This document shows, piece by piece, positions 1-7,038 of a stretch of 11,505 nucleotides of DNA; positions within the stretch are counted from its first letter, which is position 1, and each line of letters opens with the position of its first letter. The DNA lies in the NCBI GenBank assembly GCA_002398485.1, contig DGYV01000031.1, positions 24,809 through 36,313 on the forward strand, read 5' to 3'. The notes under the pieces are model-generated. The model saw only the letters and a program-made list of their open reading frames with translations. It was not told the DNA's origin and did not search any database. The translations under genes were made by a program, and so were the position numbers. This DNA is from Peptococcaceae bacterium UBA4997 (GTDB lineage Bacteria > Bacillota > Dehalobacteriia > UBA4068 > UBA4997).

Positions 1-397
1 CTTTGGAAAGCGTACCTTTGGCAGCTTCAGCACCTGCTACATTGTCATCAAGGGTTATGGCTATGCCTTCACCTGTAACTTCTGTTTGGTCAGCCAAAAA
101 TTTTAGGATTTCCAGTTCTTTTTGTAGCCTTGCCACCATTTCCGGGTTTGTACCGTGTTCTTCACTGGCAGTAGCTATATAGGCACGGATCTCTTCAACT
201 TTTGTTTCCAAATCCGCGCTTTCTTGTTCCAAATTATCTATAAGCTCTATCAAAGTGGCATTTTTTTGCTGTTCTGTATTTGCAGTTGTCTCACTGCTGT
301 TGTTTGCGTGAATGGACATAGTAAGCAAAGCCCCCAGAATAAGGCAAATAACGGAAATAGATATATAAACTTTAATAATCCTGGAATTTTTTGCCAT
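1..397 (-). CDS. DUF881 (YlxW/YlxX-like) membrane-anchored coiled-coil protein, 3' end outside the window
   Basis: This is the first 132 codons of a gene running off the left edge. The ATG at 397 follows an AGAGGTG ribosome binding site by about 6 bases. Residues 7-27 form one hydrophobic segment after a short basic start (MAKNSR), so a single-pass membrane anchor with the rest outside is expected. Residues 46-105 are rich in Glu, Gln, Leu and Lys with heptad-like spacing, suggesting a coiled coil. Residues 108-118 read TGEGIAITLDD, close to the GPGIVVTLDD-type motif that opens the DUF881 domain. DUF881 proteins occur in Gram-positive bacteria, often near division or cell-envelope genes, and their biochemical role is poorly known. 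The gene is divergent from cdaA across the gap that follows. The family call is from recalled motif and architecture; the missing C-terminus would settle it. Confidence 0.8.
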   Translation of the reverse strand, partial: MAKNSRIIKVYISISVICLILGALLTMSIHANNSSETTANTEQQKNATLIELIDNLEQESADLETKVEEIRAYIATASEEHGTNPEMVARLQKELEILKFLADQTEVTGEGIAITLDDNVAGAEAAKGTLSK

Positions 398-702
398 TTT
401 ATGCACCTCTACATAAATACAGATGAAAACTATAAATTATTGCATTAAAAAAGTTTGTTTATAATAATAATTTTAAGGACAAACTGTTTATGTGCATTAA
501 TATATTATACTATATTACAGGTTCTTTTTCCAGCAGTTTTATTTCTGAAAAATAGTTAAATAAAGGAATATCAAAACAGGAATTGTGTTTCATGCCGTCG
601 AAATATAAAAAAAATCCTTAATTTAAAAAAGGTTTTATAGTTTTATATTTAATTAAATTTTCCAAAGGGGTGTTTGTTAAAGCATTTTAAGGGGGTGCCT
701 GT
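398..702. other. AT-rich divergent intergenic region between the DUF881 gene and cdaA
   Basis: About 305 bases without a convincing gene. It must hold the promoters of both flanking genes, but no -35/-10 pair is strong. Candidate -10 boxes are TATACT at 506-511 and TATAGT at 636-641 on the plus strand, and a GTATAAT on the minus strand around 504-510; none has a good -35 partner. A weak, mismatched AT-rich hairpin (CCTT at 616-619 pairing with AAGG at 629-632, extended by A/T pairs) is followed by T-rich sequence. The last 45 bases carry two similar ribosome-binding-site-like segments, described separately. Confidence 0.6.
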
Positions 703-705
703 TTG
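689..705 (+). promoter_or_regulatory. Strong ribosome binding site with TTG start for cdaA
   Basis: AAGGGGGTG at 689-697 closely matches the complement of the 16S rRNA 3' end. It lies 7 bases (counted from the last G of GGGGG) before TTG at 703-705. No in-frame ATG exists near the expected start of the CdaA membrane domain, so the TTG is the likely initiation codon. Confidence 0.75.
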
Positions 706-1530
706 TTCAGCCAGTTTTTTCAATATTCGGGTGTTTGGTCTATATTGATAAATGTATTGGATATAGTTATAGTAGCTTATGTTATATACCGTCTTTTGCT
801 TATTATAAGAGGTACCCGCGCGGTACAGCTTATCAAAGGTATTATAATACTGTTTATTGCCGCTACCATAGCTGATTTTTTGGGTTTCAAAACAATTCAA
901 TGGATACTTAGCCAATTATGGGCGGTGATTTTTGTGGCTTTAGCTGTAATATTCCAGCCTGAATTGCGCCGTGCCTTGGAGCAAATAGGCAGGGGCGGCT
1001 TTTTTTCGCGGTCTTTATTCGTAGCGCCCGAGGTGGATATGGGGCGTACCATAGATGCAGTGGTTAAAGCTTCTACATCAGGTGCCAGAACCCGTACAGG
1101 TATGCTGATGGTCATTGAAAATGAAACCGGCTTGAACAATTATATTGAAACAGGTATTCAATTGGATGCCTTGGTTTCTGAGGAATTTTTAGTGAATATC
1201 TTTGTTAATAAAACACCCTTGCATGATGGAGCGGCTATTATACGGGGGAACAGAGTTGTGGCCGCAGCCTGCTTTTTACCGCTTACCGATAACCCCTATA
1301 TAAGCATGGCTTTGGGTACCAGACACCGTGCAGCTATAGGCCTTTCAGAGGTTTCGGATGCTATTATTGTAGTTGTTTCAGAGGAAACAGGCAGTATTTC
1401 TGTATCCAAGGATGGAAAGCTTATCCGTTCTTTGGATGAAAAAGGTTTGAAGAAAGTTTTGGAAGATAACTTTTTAAATATGGTAGCTTCCAATCCTCGT
1501 TTTTGGCAAAGGAGGAATGGAGATGAATAA
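703..1530 (+). CDS. cdaA: Membrane-bound diadenylate cyclase CdaA (DisA_N domain)
   Basis: CdaA joins two ATP into the second messenger cyclic di-AMP, which controls potassium and osmolyte transport and cell-wall homeostasis; the enzyme sits in the cell membrane. The 275-residue length is typical. The N-terminus has three hydrophobic segments (about 13-34, 43-60, 68-85), then a short linker and the DisA_N catalytic domain (about 100-265). Catalytic signatures are intact: DGA at 175-177 in LHDGAAI and RHR at 207-209 in GTRHRAA, plus SEETG at 226-230. The TTG start is chosen because a strong ribosome binding site precedes it and the membrane segments begin right after. It is first in a cdaA-cdaR-glmM operon, the conserved Bacillota order, and its last 8 bases overlap cdaR. 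In this family CdaR and GlmM bind the cyclase and modulate it. Confidence 0.96.
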   Translation: MFSQFFQYSGVWSILINVLDIVIVAYVIYRLLLIIRGTRAVQLIKGIIILFIAATIADFLGFKTIQWILSQLWAVIFVALAVIFQPELRRALEQIGRGGFFSRSLFVAPEVDMGRTIDAVVKASTSGARTRTGMLMVIENETGLNNYIETGIQLDALVSEEFLVNIFVNKTPLHDGAAIIRGNRVVAAACFLPLTDNPYISMALGTRHRAAIGLSEVSDAIIVVVSEETGSISVSKDGKLIRSLDEKGLKKVLEDNFLNMVASNPRFWQRRNGDE

Positions 1531-2740
1531 AAAGCTTTTTATAAATAAGGATTTTTTAAAAAACAAATGGACTTTACGAATTTTTGCCTTGATTTTGGCT
1601 TTGGTTATGTGGTTTTATGTTAATGCGGCCCAAAATACCAATATAGAAAGAGTTTTGGACGTACCGCTTGGTTTTCACAATATACCTGACAATACAGCGG
1701 TAAGTGAAAAACCTTCTATTATAAGAGTAAGGGTTCAGGGTGAACGTGATGTTGTGAATGATTTGTTGACCAGGGATATAAATGTTTATGTGGATTTACA
1801 AAATGCTTCTATAGGCCAAAACATGGCTAAGGTACAAACAGAAAAGCCAAATAAAGTAACGATAGTTTCAGTTTATCCCGTGGAGGTTGCGGTTGAATTG
1901 GAACAGCTTATAGAAGTACAAAAATCGGTTGATGTTTTTTACAGTACGGAAAAACCTGCTGAGGGTTACCAGTATTTGGATGCGGTACTTAATCCAAGCC
2001 AGGTTATTATCTCTGGCCCCAAAAGCAAGGTAGAAGCTATAGATAGTGTTTATATAAATGCGGCGATTGCGGGATTGACCAGCAATTATGCGGAAAATTT
2101 ACCTGTTTATGTGCGTGATGCAAGCGGTAACAACCTTAACAGCTGGCTTACCGTGGAACCGTCTACAGTGGAGGTGCTTATTCCCATTGTTACAGAATCT
2201 GCTTATAAGCTTGCGCCTATAAGTGCCTCTATTTCAGGTGAACCTTCAGATGGCTATATGGTTACAAGGGTTATAATAAGCCCTGATCTTGTAGGTGTTT
2301 ACGGTGACCAAGCCAAACTCGACGAAATATCCTATGTTTATACAGCGCCTATAAATATTGCCAAAGCCAAAGGGGATATAAGCGTTAAAGTAGATCTGGT
2401 CAATACGGAAGGTGTTGAATTATCGCTCAACCAGAAAATCAACGTTTTGGTGAAAATAGAAAAAATCACGGAACGTACGCTGGAGAATATCCTTATTTCC
2501 GTTGAAAATCAAAATGATGATTATAATTATAAATTAGAACAAAATGTAGCAAAGGTAAAGGTTAAGGGACCTGAATCAATTGTTGATGAATTGCAGGCCA
2601 ATCAAATAAATATAGAGGCGGATGTTGATGGTTTAAAACCGGGCAGCTATAATATATATCTTAACGGTGATATGCCTTCAGGTATAAGCTCTATGAAAAT
2701 TGAGCCGCAAACTGTGAATTTGCAGATAAATAATAAATAA
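1523..2740 (+). CDS. cdaR: YbbR-domain protein, CdaA regulator CdaR
   Basis: CdaR is an extracytoplasmic protein anchored by one membrane helix that interacts with CdaA and alters c-di-AMP production. This copy has 405 residues: a basic N-terminus, a transmembrane segment at about 17-35, and four YbbR repeats at roughly 40-128, 134-222, 228-314 and 318-402. The repeats share a beta-rich pattern with VxVxG-type turns: VRVQGERDVV, VIISGPKSKV, LVGVYGDQAKL and VKVKGPESIV. The start is ATG 1523, because AAAGGAGG at 1508-1515 lies 7 bases before it; the upstream in-frame ATG at 1517 is only 1 base from that site. The gene overlaps the end of cdaA by 8 bases (ATGAATAA), which suggests translational coupling and roughly matched expression. 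Two stop codons stand in tandem at its end. Gene order supports the assignment strongly. Confidence 0.94.
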   Translation: MNKKLFINKDFLKNKWTLRIFALILALVMWFYVNAAQNTNIERVLDVPLGFHNIPDNTAVSEKPSIIRVRVQGERDVVNDLLTRDINVYVDLQNASIGQNMAKVQTEKPNKVTIVSVYPVEVAVELEQLIEVQKSVDVFYSTEKPAEGYQYLDAVLNPSQVIISGPKSKVEAIDSVYINAAIAGLTSNYAENLPVYVRDASGNNLNSWLTVEPSTVEVLIPIVTESAYKLAPISASISGEPSDGYMVTRVIISPDLVGVYGDQAKLDEISYVYTAPINIAKAKGDISVKVDLVNTEGVELSLNQKINVLVKIEKITERTLENILISVENQNDDYNYKLEQNVAKVKVKGPESIVDELQANQINIEADVDGLKPGSYNIYLNGDMPSGISSMKIEPQTVNLQINNK

Positions 2741-2745
2741 TAATG

Positions 2746-2757
2746 CGGCAAATGCCG
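2746..2757 (+). other. Small GC hairpin abutting the glmM ribosome binding site
   Basis: CGGC at 2746-2749 and GCCG at 2754-2757 can pair around an AAAT loop. The 3' arm ends on the first G of the GGAGGGAG ribosome binding site (2757-2764) of glmM. No T-run follows, so it is not a terminator. It could slightly affect glmM translation or mRNA stability, or be chance. Confidence 0.3.
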
Positions 2758-2768
2758 GAGGGAGAAAT

Positions 2769-4109
2769 ATGGGTAATTTATTTGGTACAGATGGTGTAAG
2801 AGGAGTAGCTAATATAGAACTTACTCCTGAATTGGCTTTTCAGCTTGGTTTTAAGGGAGCTTATGTGCTCAATAAAAAAAACCAGGGCGGTAATAAAATT
2901 TTGGTGGGAAGGGATACCCGTATTTCGGGTACTATGTTAGAATCGGCTATTGCCGCAGGTATTTGCGCCGCAGGCTTGGAAACCGTGCTTTTGGGTGTTA
3001 TTCCCACACCGGGGGTGGCTTACCTTACCAAAAAAGAAGATGCCGTTGCCGGCATAGTTATTTCCGCATCTCATAATCCTGCGGAGGATAATGGTATTAA
3101 ATTTTTTGGCAGTAACGGTTATAAACTGCCCGACGCTGTGGAAGATGAAATAGAGGAATTGATTTTGAAGCAGGGTGAAATCAACAGGGTAACGGGTAGG
3201 AATGTGGGTATTGTAAGCAGGATGCCCAATGCTGCCGAAATTTATGCTGAGTATCTGGTAGAGCAAATAGGTTCTGATTTAAGCGGTTTGAAAATAGTTG
3301 TGGATGGTGCTAATGGTGCTGCCAGCTTAATAGCGCCTGGGATATTTAAAAAACTGGGTGCGGATGTTATCAGTATAAACTGCGCGCCTAACGGCTTGAA
3401 TATAAATGCCGATTGTGGCAGTACTCATACTGAAAGCTTATCTCGTGCCGTGGTTTATCATAAGGCGGATATCGGTTTGGCTTTCGACGGTGATGCCGAC
3501 CGTTTGATGGCAGTTGACGAAAAAGGTGTTTTGCTTGATGGCGATAAAACCATGGTCATTTGTGCAAACCATCTTAAGAAAAACGGTGAGTTGTTTGAAA
3601 ATAAGCTTGTAGTTACCATAATGAGCAATATGGGGCTTAAAATAGCCATGGAAAAAGCGGGCATACAGGTGTTAAGCACAAAAGTGGGCGACCGCTATGT
3701 ACTGGAAAAAATGCTGGAAACAGGTGCTGTGCTTGGCGGCGAACAATCCGGGCATATCATTTTCAGCAATATCAACACCACAGGTGATGGTTTGGTAACG
3801 GCATTGTATCTTTTAACAGTTTTGCAAAAGGAAGGAGTAGTGCTTTCGGATTTGGCTGCACAAATGCAGCACCTGCCCCAGGTAATGAAAAATGTGCGTG
3901 TAAAAACCAAAGTAGATTGGGATAGCAATGCTCAAATTATGGAAGCCATTCACGCAGGTGCAGACAAGCTTGGTGAAGAAGGCAGGATACTTGTACGTCC
4001 TTCAGGCACGGAGCCTTTGTTAAGGGTGATGGCGGAAGGGCCGAATGAAGAGGAATTGCATGAAATAGTTGAGGGGATTTCCCGAATCATTTATAAAAAC
4101 CTAGGTTAA
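2769..4109 (+). CDS. glmM: Phosphoglucosamine mutase GlmM
   Basis: GlmM converts glucosamine-6-phosphate to glucosamine-1-phosphate in the cytoplasm, feeding UDP-GlcNAc synthesis for peptidoglycan and other wall polymers. The 446-residue length is normal for this alpha-D-phosphohexomutase. Motifs run in the expected order: LFGTDGVRG at 4-12, the active-site serine Ser101 in SASHNP (phosphorylated in the active enzyme), the metal-binding loop DGDADR at 240-245, the sugar-binding loop GGEQSGH at 323-329, and the phosphate-binding loop RPSGTEP at 410-416. The ATG follows GGAGGGAG closely. It is third in the cdaA operon, 28 bases after cdaR; in Bacillota GlmM can bind CdaA and inhibit it, linking wall-precursor flux to c-di-AMP. 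glmS, which follows glmM in some relatives, is absent here: an intrinsic terminator and convergent genes come next. Confidence 0.97.
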   Translation: MGNLFGTDGVRGVANIELTPELAFQLGFKGAYVLNKKNQGGNKILVGRDTRISGTMLESAIAAGICAAGLETVLLGVIPTPGVAYLTKKEDAVAGIVISASHNPAEDNGIKFFGSNGYKLPDAVEDEIEELILKQGEINRVTGRNVGIVSRMPNAAEIYAEYLVEQIGSDLSGLKIVVDGANGAASLIAPGIFKKLGADVISINCAPNGLNINADCGSTHTESLSRAVVYHKADIGLAFDGDADRLMAVDEKGVLLDGDKTMVICANHLKKNGELFENKLVVTIMSNMGLKIAMEKAGIQVLSTKVGDRYVLEKMLETGAVLGGEQSGHIIFSNINTTGDGLVTALYLLTVLQKEGVVLSDLAAQMQHLPQVMKNVRVKTKVDWDSNAQIMEAIHAGADKLGEEGRILVRPSGTEPLLRVMAEGPNEEELHEIVEGISRIIYKNLG

Positions 4110-4208
4110 AATCAGCCATGTTTAATTTGAATTTATTTTTGGCTATAAAAAAGATTTGTTATGCCTTTTGTAGATCTTTGCTTTTATCAGTTTATAACCC
4201 AAATATGC

Positions 4209-4236
4209 AAATACCGATCTTTGATCGGTATTTTTT
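4209..4236 (+). terminator. Rho-independent terminator of the cdaA-cdaR-glmM operon
   Basis: A perfect 11-bp stem (4209-4219 with 4223-4233, core ATACCGATC/GATCGGTAT) closes a TTT loop and runs into a T-run through 4236. It lies 100 bases after the glmM stop. The stop codon of the convergent DUF4363 gene (4238-4240) is 1-2 bases past it, so the stem may also end the minus-strand transcript. On that strand the trailing T-run is only three bases, so termination would be weaker. Confidence 0.9.
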
Positions 4237-4237
4237 A

Positions 4238-4663
4238 TTATAGGATATTGGTAATGCTGATAGCTTCAACTTCGGGAATATGCAAAAGATTATATTGCAG
4301 TATATAAAGTTCTTTGATGGCAGCTTTGCTATTATAGGTTAAAATATTTGCATAAAGTGCGGTAAAGCTGTTATCTATCTTTTCCACATCCTTGTGGTCT
4401 ATGGTCATTTGCCACCAGGCTTTTTGATTGTCCCAATGATTATTTGTTTCCTTGAATACAGTATTGGCTTCTTGCCAATTTTCATCTTTTAAGGCCATTT
4501 CCAATGCTTCAAAGTGTTCTGCTATTTGTGAGCTGCTAAAACTCAAAAAAAGTAAATTACCAATACCTAAAAACAGAATTATTATCACAGTTATAAAAAG
4601 ACCTATATAAACAGGTACAAGCTGGCCATTATGCTGTTTATTTTTGGGGATTTTACGCGGCAT
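4238..4663 (-). CDS. DUF4363 family small membrane-anchored protein
   Basis: A 141-residue protein of unknown function. It has a basic, polar N-terminus (MPRKIPKNKQ), a single hydrophobic segment at about 17-39, and a helical soluble tail rich in Trp, Glu and Lys. The tail pattern NWQEA (62-66), HWDNQKAWW (76-84), IDHKDVEKID (88-97) and a Leu-rich C-terminus fits DUF4363 as I remember it. Members often sit next to DUF421 genes in spore-forming Clostridia, as here. The start is ATG 4663, because AAGGAAG lies about 8 bases upstream; an in-frame TTG at 4687 would add eight residues but lacks a clear ribosome binding site. It begins 25 bases after the DUF421 stop, so the two are probably co-transcribed. 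The tail most likely lies outside the membrane, in the forespore intermembrane space if spore-expressed; that is inference. Confidence 0.72.
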   Translation of the reverse strand: MPRKIPKNKQHNGQLVPVYIGLFITVIIILFLGIGNLLFLSFSSSQIAEHFEALEMALKDENWQEANTVFKETNNHWDNQKAWWQMTIDHKDVEKIDNSFTALYANILTYNSKAAIKELYILQYNLLHIPEVEAISITNIL

Positions 4664-4688
4664 TTTATCAACTTCCTTTTTTTGCAAT

Positions 4689-5402
4689 CTAATCTTCTCT
4701 TATTGGTTTGGGGCTGCCTTTTTCGGGGTCTTTAGCTTTTAGCTGGCAAAAAAGATGCCCCTTTGCGTCTATGCTTGCAAAAAAAACCTTATCAGTATTT
4801 TTTATATTATGCTTAGCCAAAGCCTTTTTCAACCAATTCAAATCAAGGCCTGCCTCCTGAAGGTGTTTTTCGTTTACCTTGCCATCCAATATAAGGGTTA
4901 TTGCTGGTCTTTCATAATCAAGGTCTAAGTTAAGGTCATCAGGCTGTAAAGGACGTTTTTCAGCGCGTGGCATAATGCTTAATTGGCCGTTGGTTTCCAT
5001 TACCGCATATTCTATTTCCGAAATATCAAAGAAGCCTTTGGCACGCATTTGTTCTAAAAGGTCGTTCACATTCATGCGCAGTTTACGCATTTCTCCTTCC
5101 AAAATTTCCCCGTTTTTTAAAATAACAGAAGGTGTACCGCAAACAAAACGACGCGCTTTTTCACTTTTTAAATTGATAATAGCTATACTTATTTGCAAAA
5201 CGGTTATAGTAGCTATGGGTATAATACTGTTTACTATCGGTACACCGCTGTTTTGCATGGAAAGAGTGGCCAAATCCGAAATGACCAATATAACTACCAG
5301 CTCAAAAGGCTGTAATTGTCCGAGTTGTCTTTTGCCCATTGCCTTCATTGCAATCATGGTGATGATATATAAAATAATGGTGCGTATAACTAATAAAAGC
5401 AT
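4689..5402 (-). CDS. DUF421 (YetF-like) membrane protein
   Basis: This 237-residue protein has the DUF421 layout: three hydrophobic N-terminal segments (about 2-18, 32-48, 56-77) and a soluble C-terminal domain. Family-typical stretches are GKRQLGQL (23-30), ELVVILVISDLA (34-45), PSVILKNGEI (91-100), KLRMNVNDLLEQMRAKG (107-123), and SEIEYAVMETNGQLSI (128-143). ATG 5402 is preceded by GGGAGGG at good spacing. The biochemical role of DUF421 is not established. In Bacillus, DUF421 proteins such as YetF and the transferable 2Duf protein have been tied to spore resistance and germination, probably through the spore inner membrane. Here the gene heads a DUF421-DUF4363 pair and is divergent from spoVAC across 141 bases, which supports, but does not prove, a spore membrane role. 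A second charged tail (221-237) extends beyond the conserved domain. Confidence 0.88.
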   Translation of the reverse strand: MLLLVIRTIILYIITMIAMKAMGKRQLGQLQPFELVVILVISDLATLSMQNSGVPIVNSIIPIATITVLQISIAIINLKSEKARRFVCGTPSVILKNGEILEGEMRKLRMNVNDLLEQMRAKGFFDISEIEYAVMETNGQLSIMPRAEKRPLQPDDLNLDLDYERPAITLILDGKVNEKHLQEAGLDLNWLKKALAKHNIKNTDKVFFASIDAKGHLFCQLKAKDPEKGSPKPIRED

Positions 5403-5485
5403 TGTTATCCCTCCCTTTTTATTTTAACAAACTAAAAAATTTATATGCATTAATTGGAAATACGTTTGTTTTGTTAAAATTTGGT

Positions 5486-5515
5486 GGCATATTAGTAAAA
5501 AAATTTCACAAAATA
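5486..5515 (+). promoter_or_regulatory. Candidate sigma-G-type promoter for spoVACDE
   Basis: GGCATA at 5486-5491 and CAAAATA at 5509-5515 are separated by 17 bases. The forespore sigma-G consensus is about TGMATA-N17-CATACTA, giving 5 of 6 and 5 of 7 matches. Transcription would start near 5522, just before the spoVAC ribosome binding site (GTGAGG, 5531-5536). spoVA operons are sigma-G-dependent in Bacillus. The AT-rich context makes chance matches possible. Confidence 0.5.
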
Positions 5516-5543
5516 ACCTTATTCAGCAAAGTGAGGGATCGAT

Positions 5544-6011
5544 ATGAAAAAAAATCAACTCAGTAAAAAAGCTTTGGAATATAATCGCTTGGTACAGGCA
5601 CAGGTGCCAAAGCCACCAGTTTTTTTGAATTGCTGCAAAGCTTTTTTGGTAGGCGGCCTTATTTGTGCTTTTGCGCAGGTAGTACAGTTTTGTTTTATTT
5701 ATTTTTTTGATTTTAGTAAAACCAATGCCGCAAACCCCACAGGAGCTGTGATGATAATTTTAGCCATAATCCTTACCTGTATGGGAGTTTATGATAAAAT
5801 ATCCCAGTGGGCGGGTGCAGGTTCAGCTGTTCCTATTACGGGTTTTGCTAATGGCATGGCCTCGGCCGCTCTTGAGTACCGCAGTGAAGGTTTTGTGCTG
5901 GGTGTGGGTGGCAATATGTTTAAGGTAGCGGGGCCTGTGATAGTTTTTGGTGTGGTTGCAGCTTTTGTGGTTGCTATTATCCGTTATATTATTTTAGCTT
6001 TTATAGCTTGA
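5544..6011 (+). CDS. spoVAC: Stage V sporulation protein AC (SpoVAC)
   Basis: SpoVAC is an integral protein of the spore inner membrane and part of the SpoVA channel that loads Ca-dipicolinic acid into the developing spore and releases it at germination; the Bacillus protein has been reported to act as a mechanosensitive channel. This copy has 155 residues: a basic soluble N-terminus (1-30), then hydrophobic segments at about 32-55, 67-82 and 129-153 with a Gly-rich re-entrant-looking stretch between. Recognisable motifs are GGLIC (37-41), GVYDK (81-85) and AGAGSAVPITGFANGM (90-105). ATG 5544 follows GTGAGG by 7 bases. It is first in spoVAC-spoVAD-spoVAE, the minimal Clostridia-type set, with spoVAD starting 16 bases after its stop. 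Much of it aligns with SpoVAE in the same operon. Confidence 0.96.
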   Translation: MKKNQLSKKALEYNRLVQAQVPKPPVFLNCCKAFLVGGLICAFAQVVQFCFIYFFDFSKTNAANPTGAVMIILAIILTCMGVYDKISQWAGAGSAVPITGFANGMASAALEYRSEGFVLGVGGNMFKVAGPVIVFGVVAAFVVAIIRYIILAFIA

Positions 6012-6027
6012 TCGGAGGTAATGTTTG

Positions 6028-7038
6028 ATGATTCTGCAAGGCAGGCAAACCTGGGTTTTCCCGGTACCGCCGGTTGTTACGGCTACAGGTACGGCGGTTG
6101 GGCATATGGAAAGCGAAGGGCCCTTGGGCAGATGTTTTGATATTATTCATAAAGAGCCTTGGCTGGGTAAAGAAAGCTTTGAAAAAGCCGAACAGTGCTT
6201 GCTTGAGCAAGCCTGTTTGGAAGCCTTAAAAAAAGCTAATCTTGATACTAATGGAGTAAATATGTTTTTGGCGGGGGATTTGATAAACCAGTTAAGTTCC
6301 TCTTGCTTTACTGCACGCAGCTTAAAAATTCCGTTTTTGGGGCTTTTCGGGGCTTGTTCCACAGCGATGGAAAGCTTAGCTTTGGCGTCTTTACTGGTAT
6401 CTGCCGGTGGTGCCCATACGGTGCTTGCGGCTACTTCCAGCCATAATAATGCAGCGGAAAAGCAGTTCCGCTACCCCAATGAATATGGAGCACAGAAGAA
6501 TGATACCTGCCAGCTTACGGTTACAGCGGCAGGCAGTGCTGTGGTGCAAGATGTGGGAAATGGTCCCAAAATAACTGCCGTAACCATTGGTGCGATCGAG
6601 GATATGGGGTTAAAGGATCCTTTCAATATGGGTGCGGCCATGGCTCCCGCTGCCGCCCAAACCATTATCAATCATTTTAAGGAAAGGGATGTGGCAGCAG
6701 ATTATTATGATTTGATATTAACGGGTGATTTAGGGCGTGTAGGCAGCAAAATACTTGTTGATTTGCTGCATAATGCCGGTTTAATGGTAGAAAGCGAAAA
6801 AATCTGCGATGGCGGGGTTTTGATTTACAGCGAGGAGCAAAAGCCTTTTGCGGGTGGCAGTGGCTGCGGATGTATGGCGGCGGTAGCTTATGGTTATATT
6901 TATAATGAAATGCTGGCCGGCAGGTTGAAAAAGGCTCTTTTAGTAGCTACGGGTGCGTTGATGTCGCCTTTAACTTATCAACAAAATGAAAGTATCCCCG
7001 GCATTGCTCATGCTGTGGCTTTGGAGGTGCTTGAATGA
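6028..7038 (+). CDS. spoVAD: Stage V sporulation protein AD (SpoVAD), dipicolinic acid-binding
   Basis: SpoVAD is a soluble, membrane-associated component of the SpoVA complex with a thiolase/ketoacyl-synthase fold; the Bacillus protein binds dipicolinic acid and is needed for its uptake into spores. The product here is 336 residues. It contains the thiolase-like nucleophile region [12 protein letters not shown] with Cys110, the conserved [15 protein letters not shown] segment (136-150), a Gly-rich GDLGRVG turn (about 233-239), and a C-terminal GGSGCGCMA motif (276-284). The start is ATG 6028, 8 bases after GGAGGT (6014-6019). A TTG one codon upstream is in frame, while ATG 6021 is out of frame and too near the ribosome binding site. 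Cys110 in this numbering equals the position I recall for the Bacillus protein, which supports the start. The gene overlaps spoVAE by 4 bases (ATGA). Confidence 0.96.
   Translation: MILQGRQTWVFPVPPVVTATGTAVGHMESEGPLGRCFDIIHKEPWLGKESFEKAEQCLLEQACLEALKKANLDTNGVNMFLAGDLINQLSSSCFTARSLKIPFLGLFGACSTAMESLALASLLVSAGGAHTVLAATSSHNNAAEKQFRYPNEYGAQKNDTCQLTVTAAGSAVVQDVGNGPKITAVTIGAIEDMGLKDPFNMGAAMAPAAAQTIINHFKERDVAADYYDLILTGDLGRVGSKILVDLLHNAGLMVESEKICDGGVLIYSEEQKPFAGGSGCGCMAAVAYGYIYNEMLAGRLKKALLVATGALMSPLTYQQNESIPGIAHAVALEVLE

Noticed and set aside
155..448. Plus-strand 97-residue reading frame antisense to the left-edge gene
   Set aside because: It lies opposite a clear DUF881 reading frame with a good ribosome binding site, and its Cys/Phe-rich product has no recognisable feature.
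441..501. Repeated TGCATTAA words (near 441 and 493, and again near 5446)
   Set aside because: Eight-base AT-rich words recurring three times in AT-rich gaps, with no regular spacing or symmetry, are expected by chance.
614..641. AT-rich hairpin resembling an attenuator upstream of cdaA
   Set aside because: Only four G/C-containing core pairs, then a mismatch and A/T pairs; too weak to call in such AT-rich sequence.
649..915. Minus-strand reading frame opposite the start of cdaA
   Set aside because: It is the shadow of the CdaA membrane-segment codons; the Tyr/Asn-rich product is typical of AT-rich antisense.
4975..5427. 150-residue plus-strand reading frame opposite the DUF421 gene
   Set aside because: DUF421 motifs on the other strand are unambiguous; the hydrophobic look of the antisense product mirrors the membrane segments.
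5420..5449. Sigma-G-like boxes on the minus strand upstream of DUF421 (TGCATA-N17-TAAAATA)
   Set aside because: The -35 is perfect and the spacing right, but the -10 matches only 4 of 7 and the implied start near 5413 would cut into the ribosome binding site at 5409-5415. It remains worth checking if transcript data exist.
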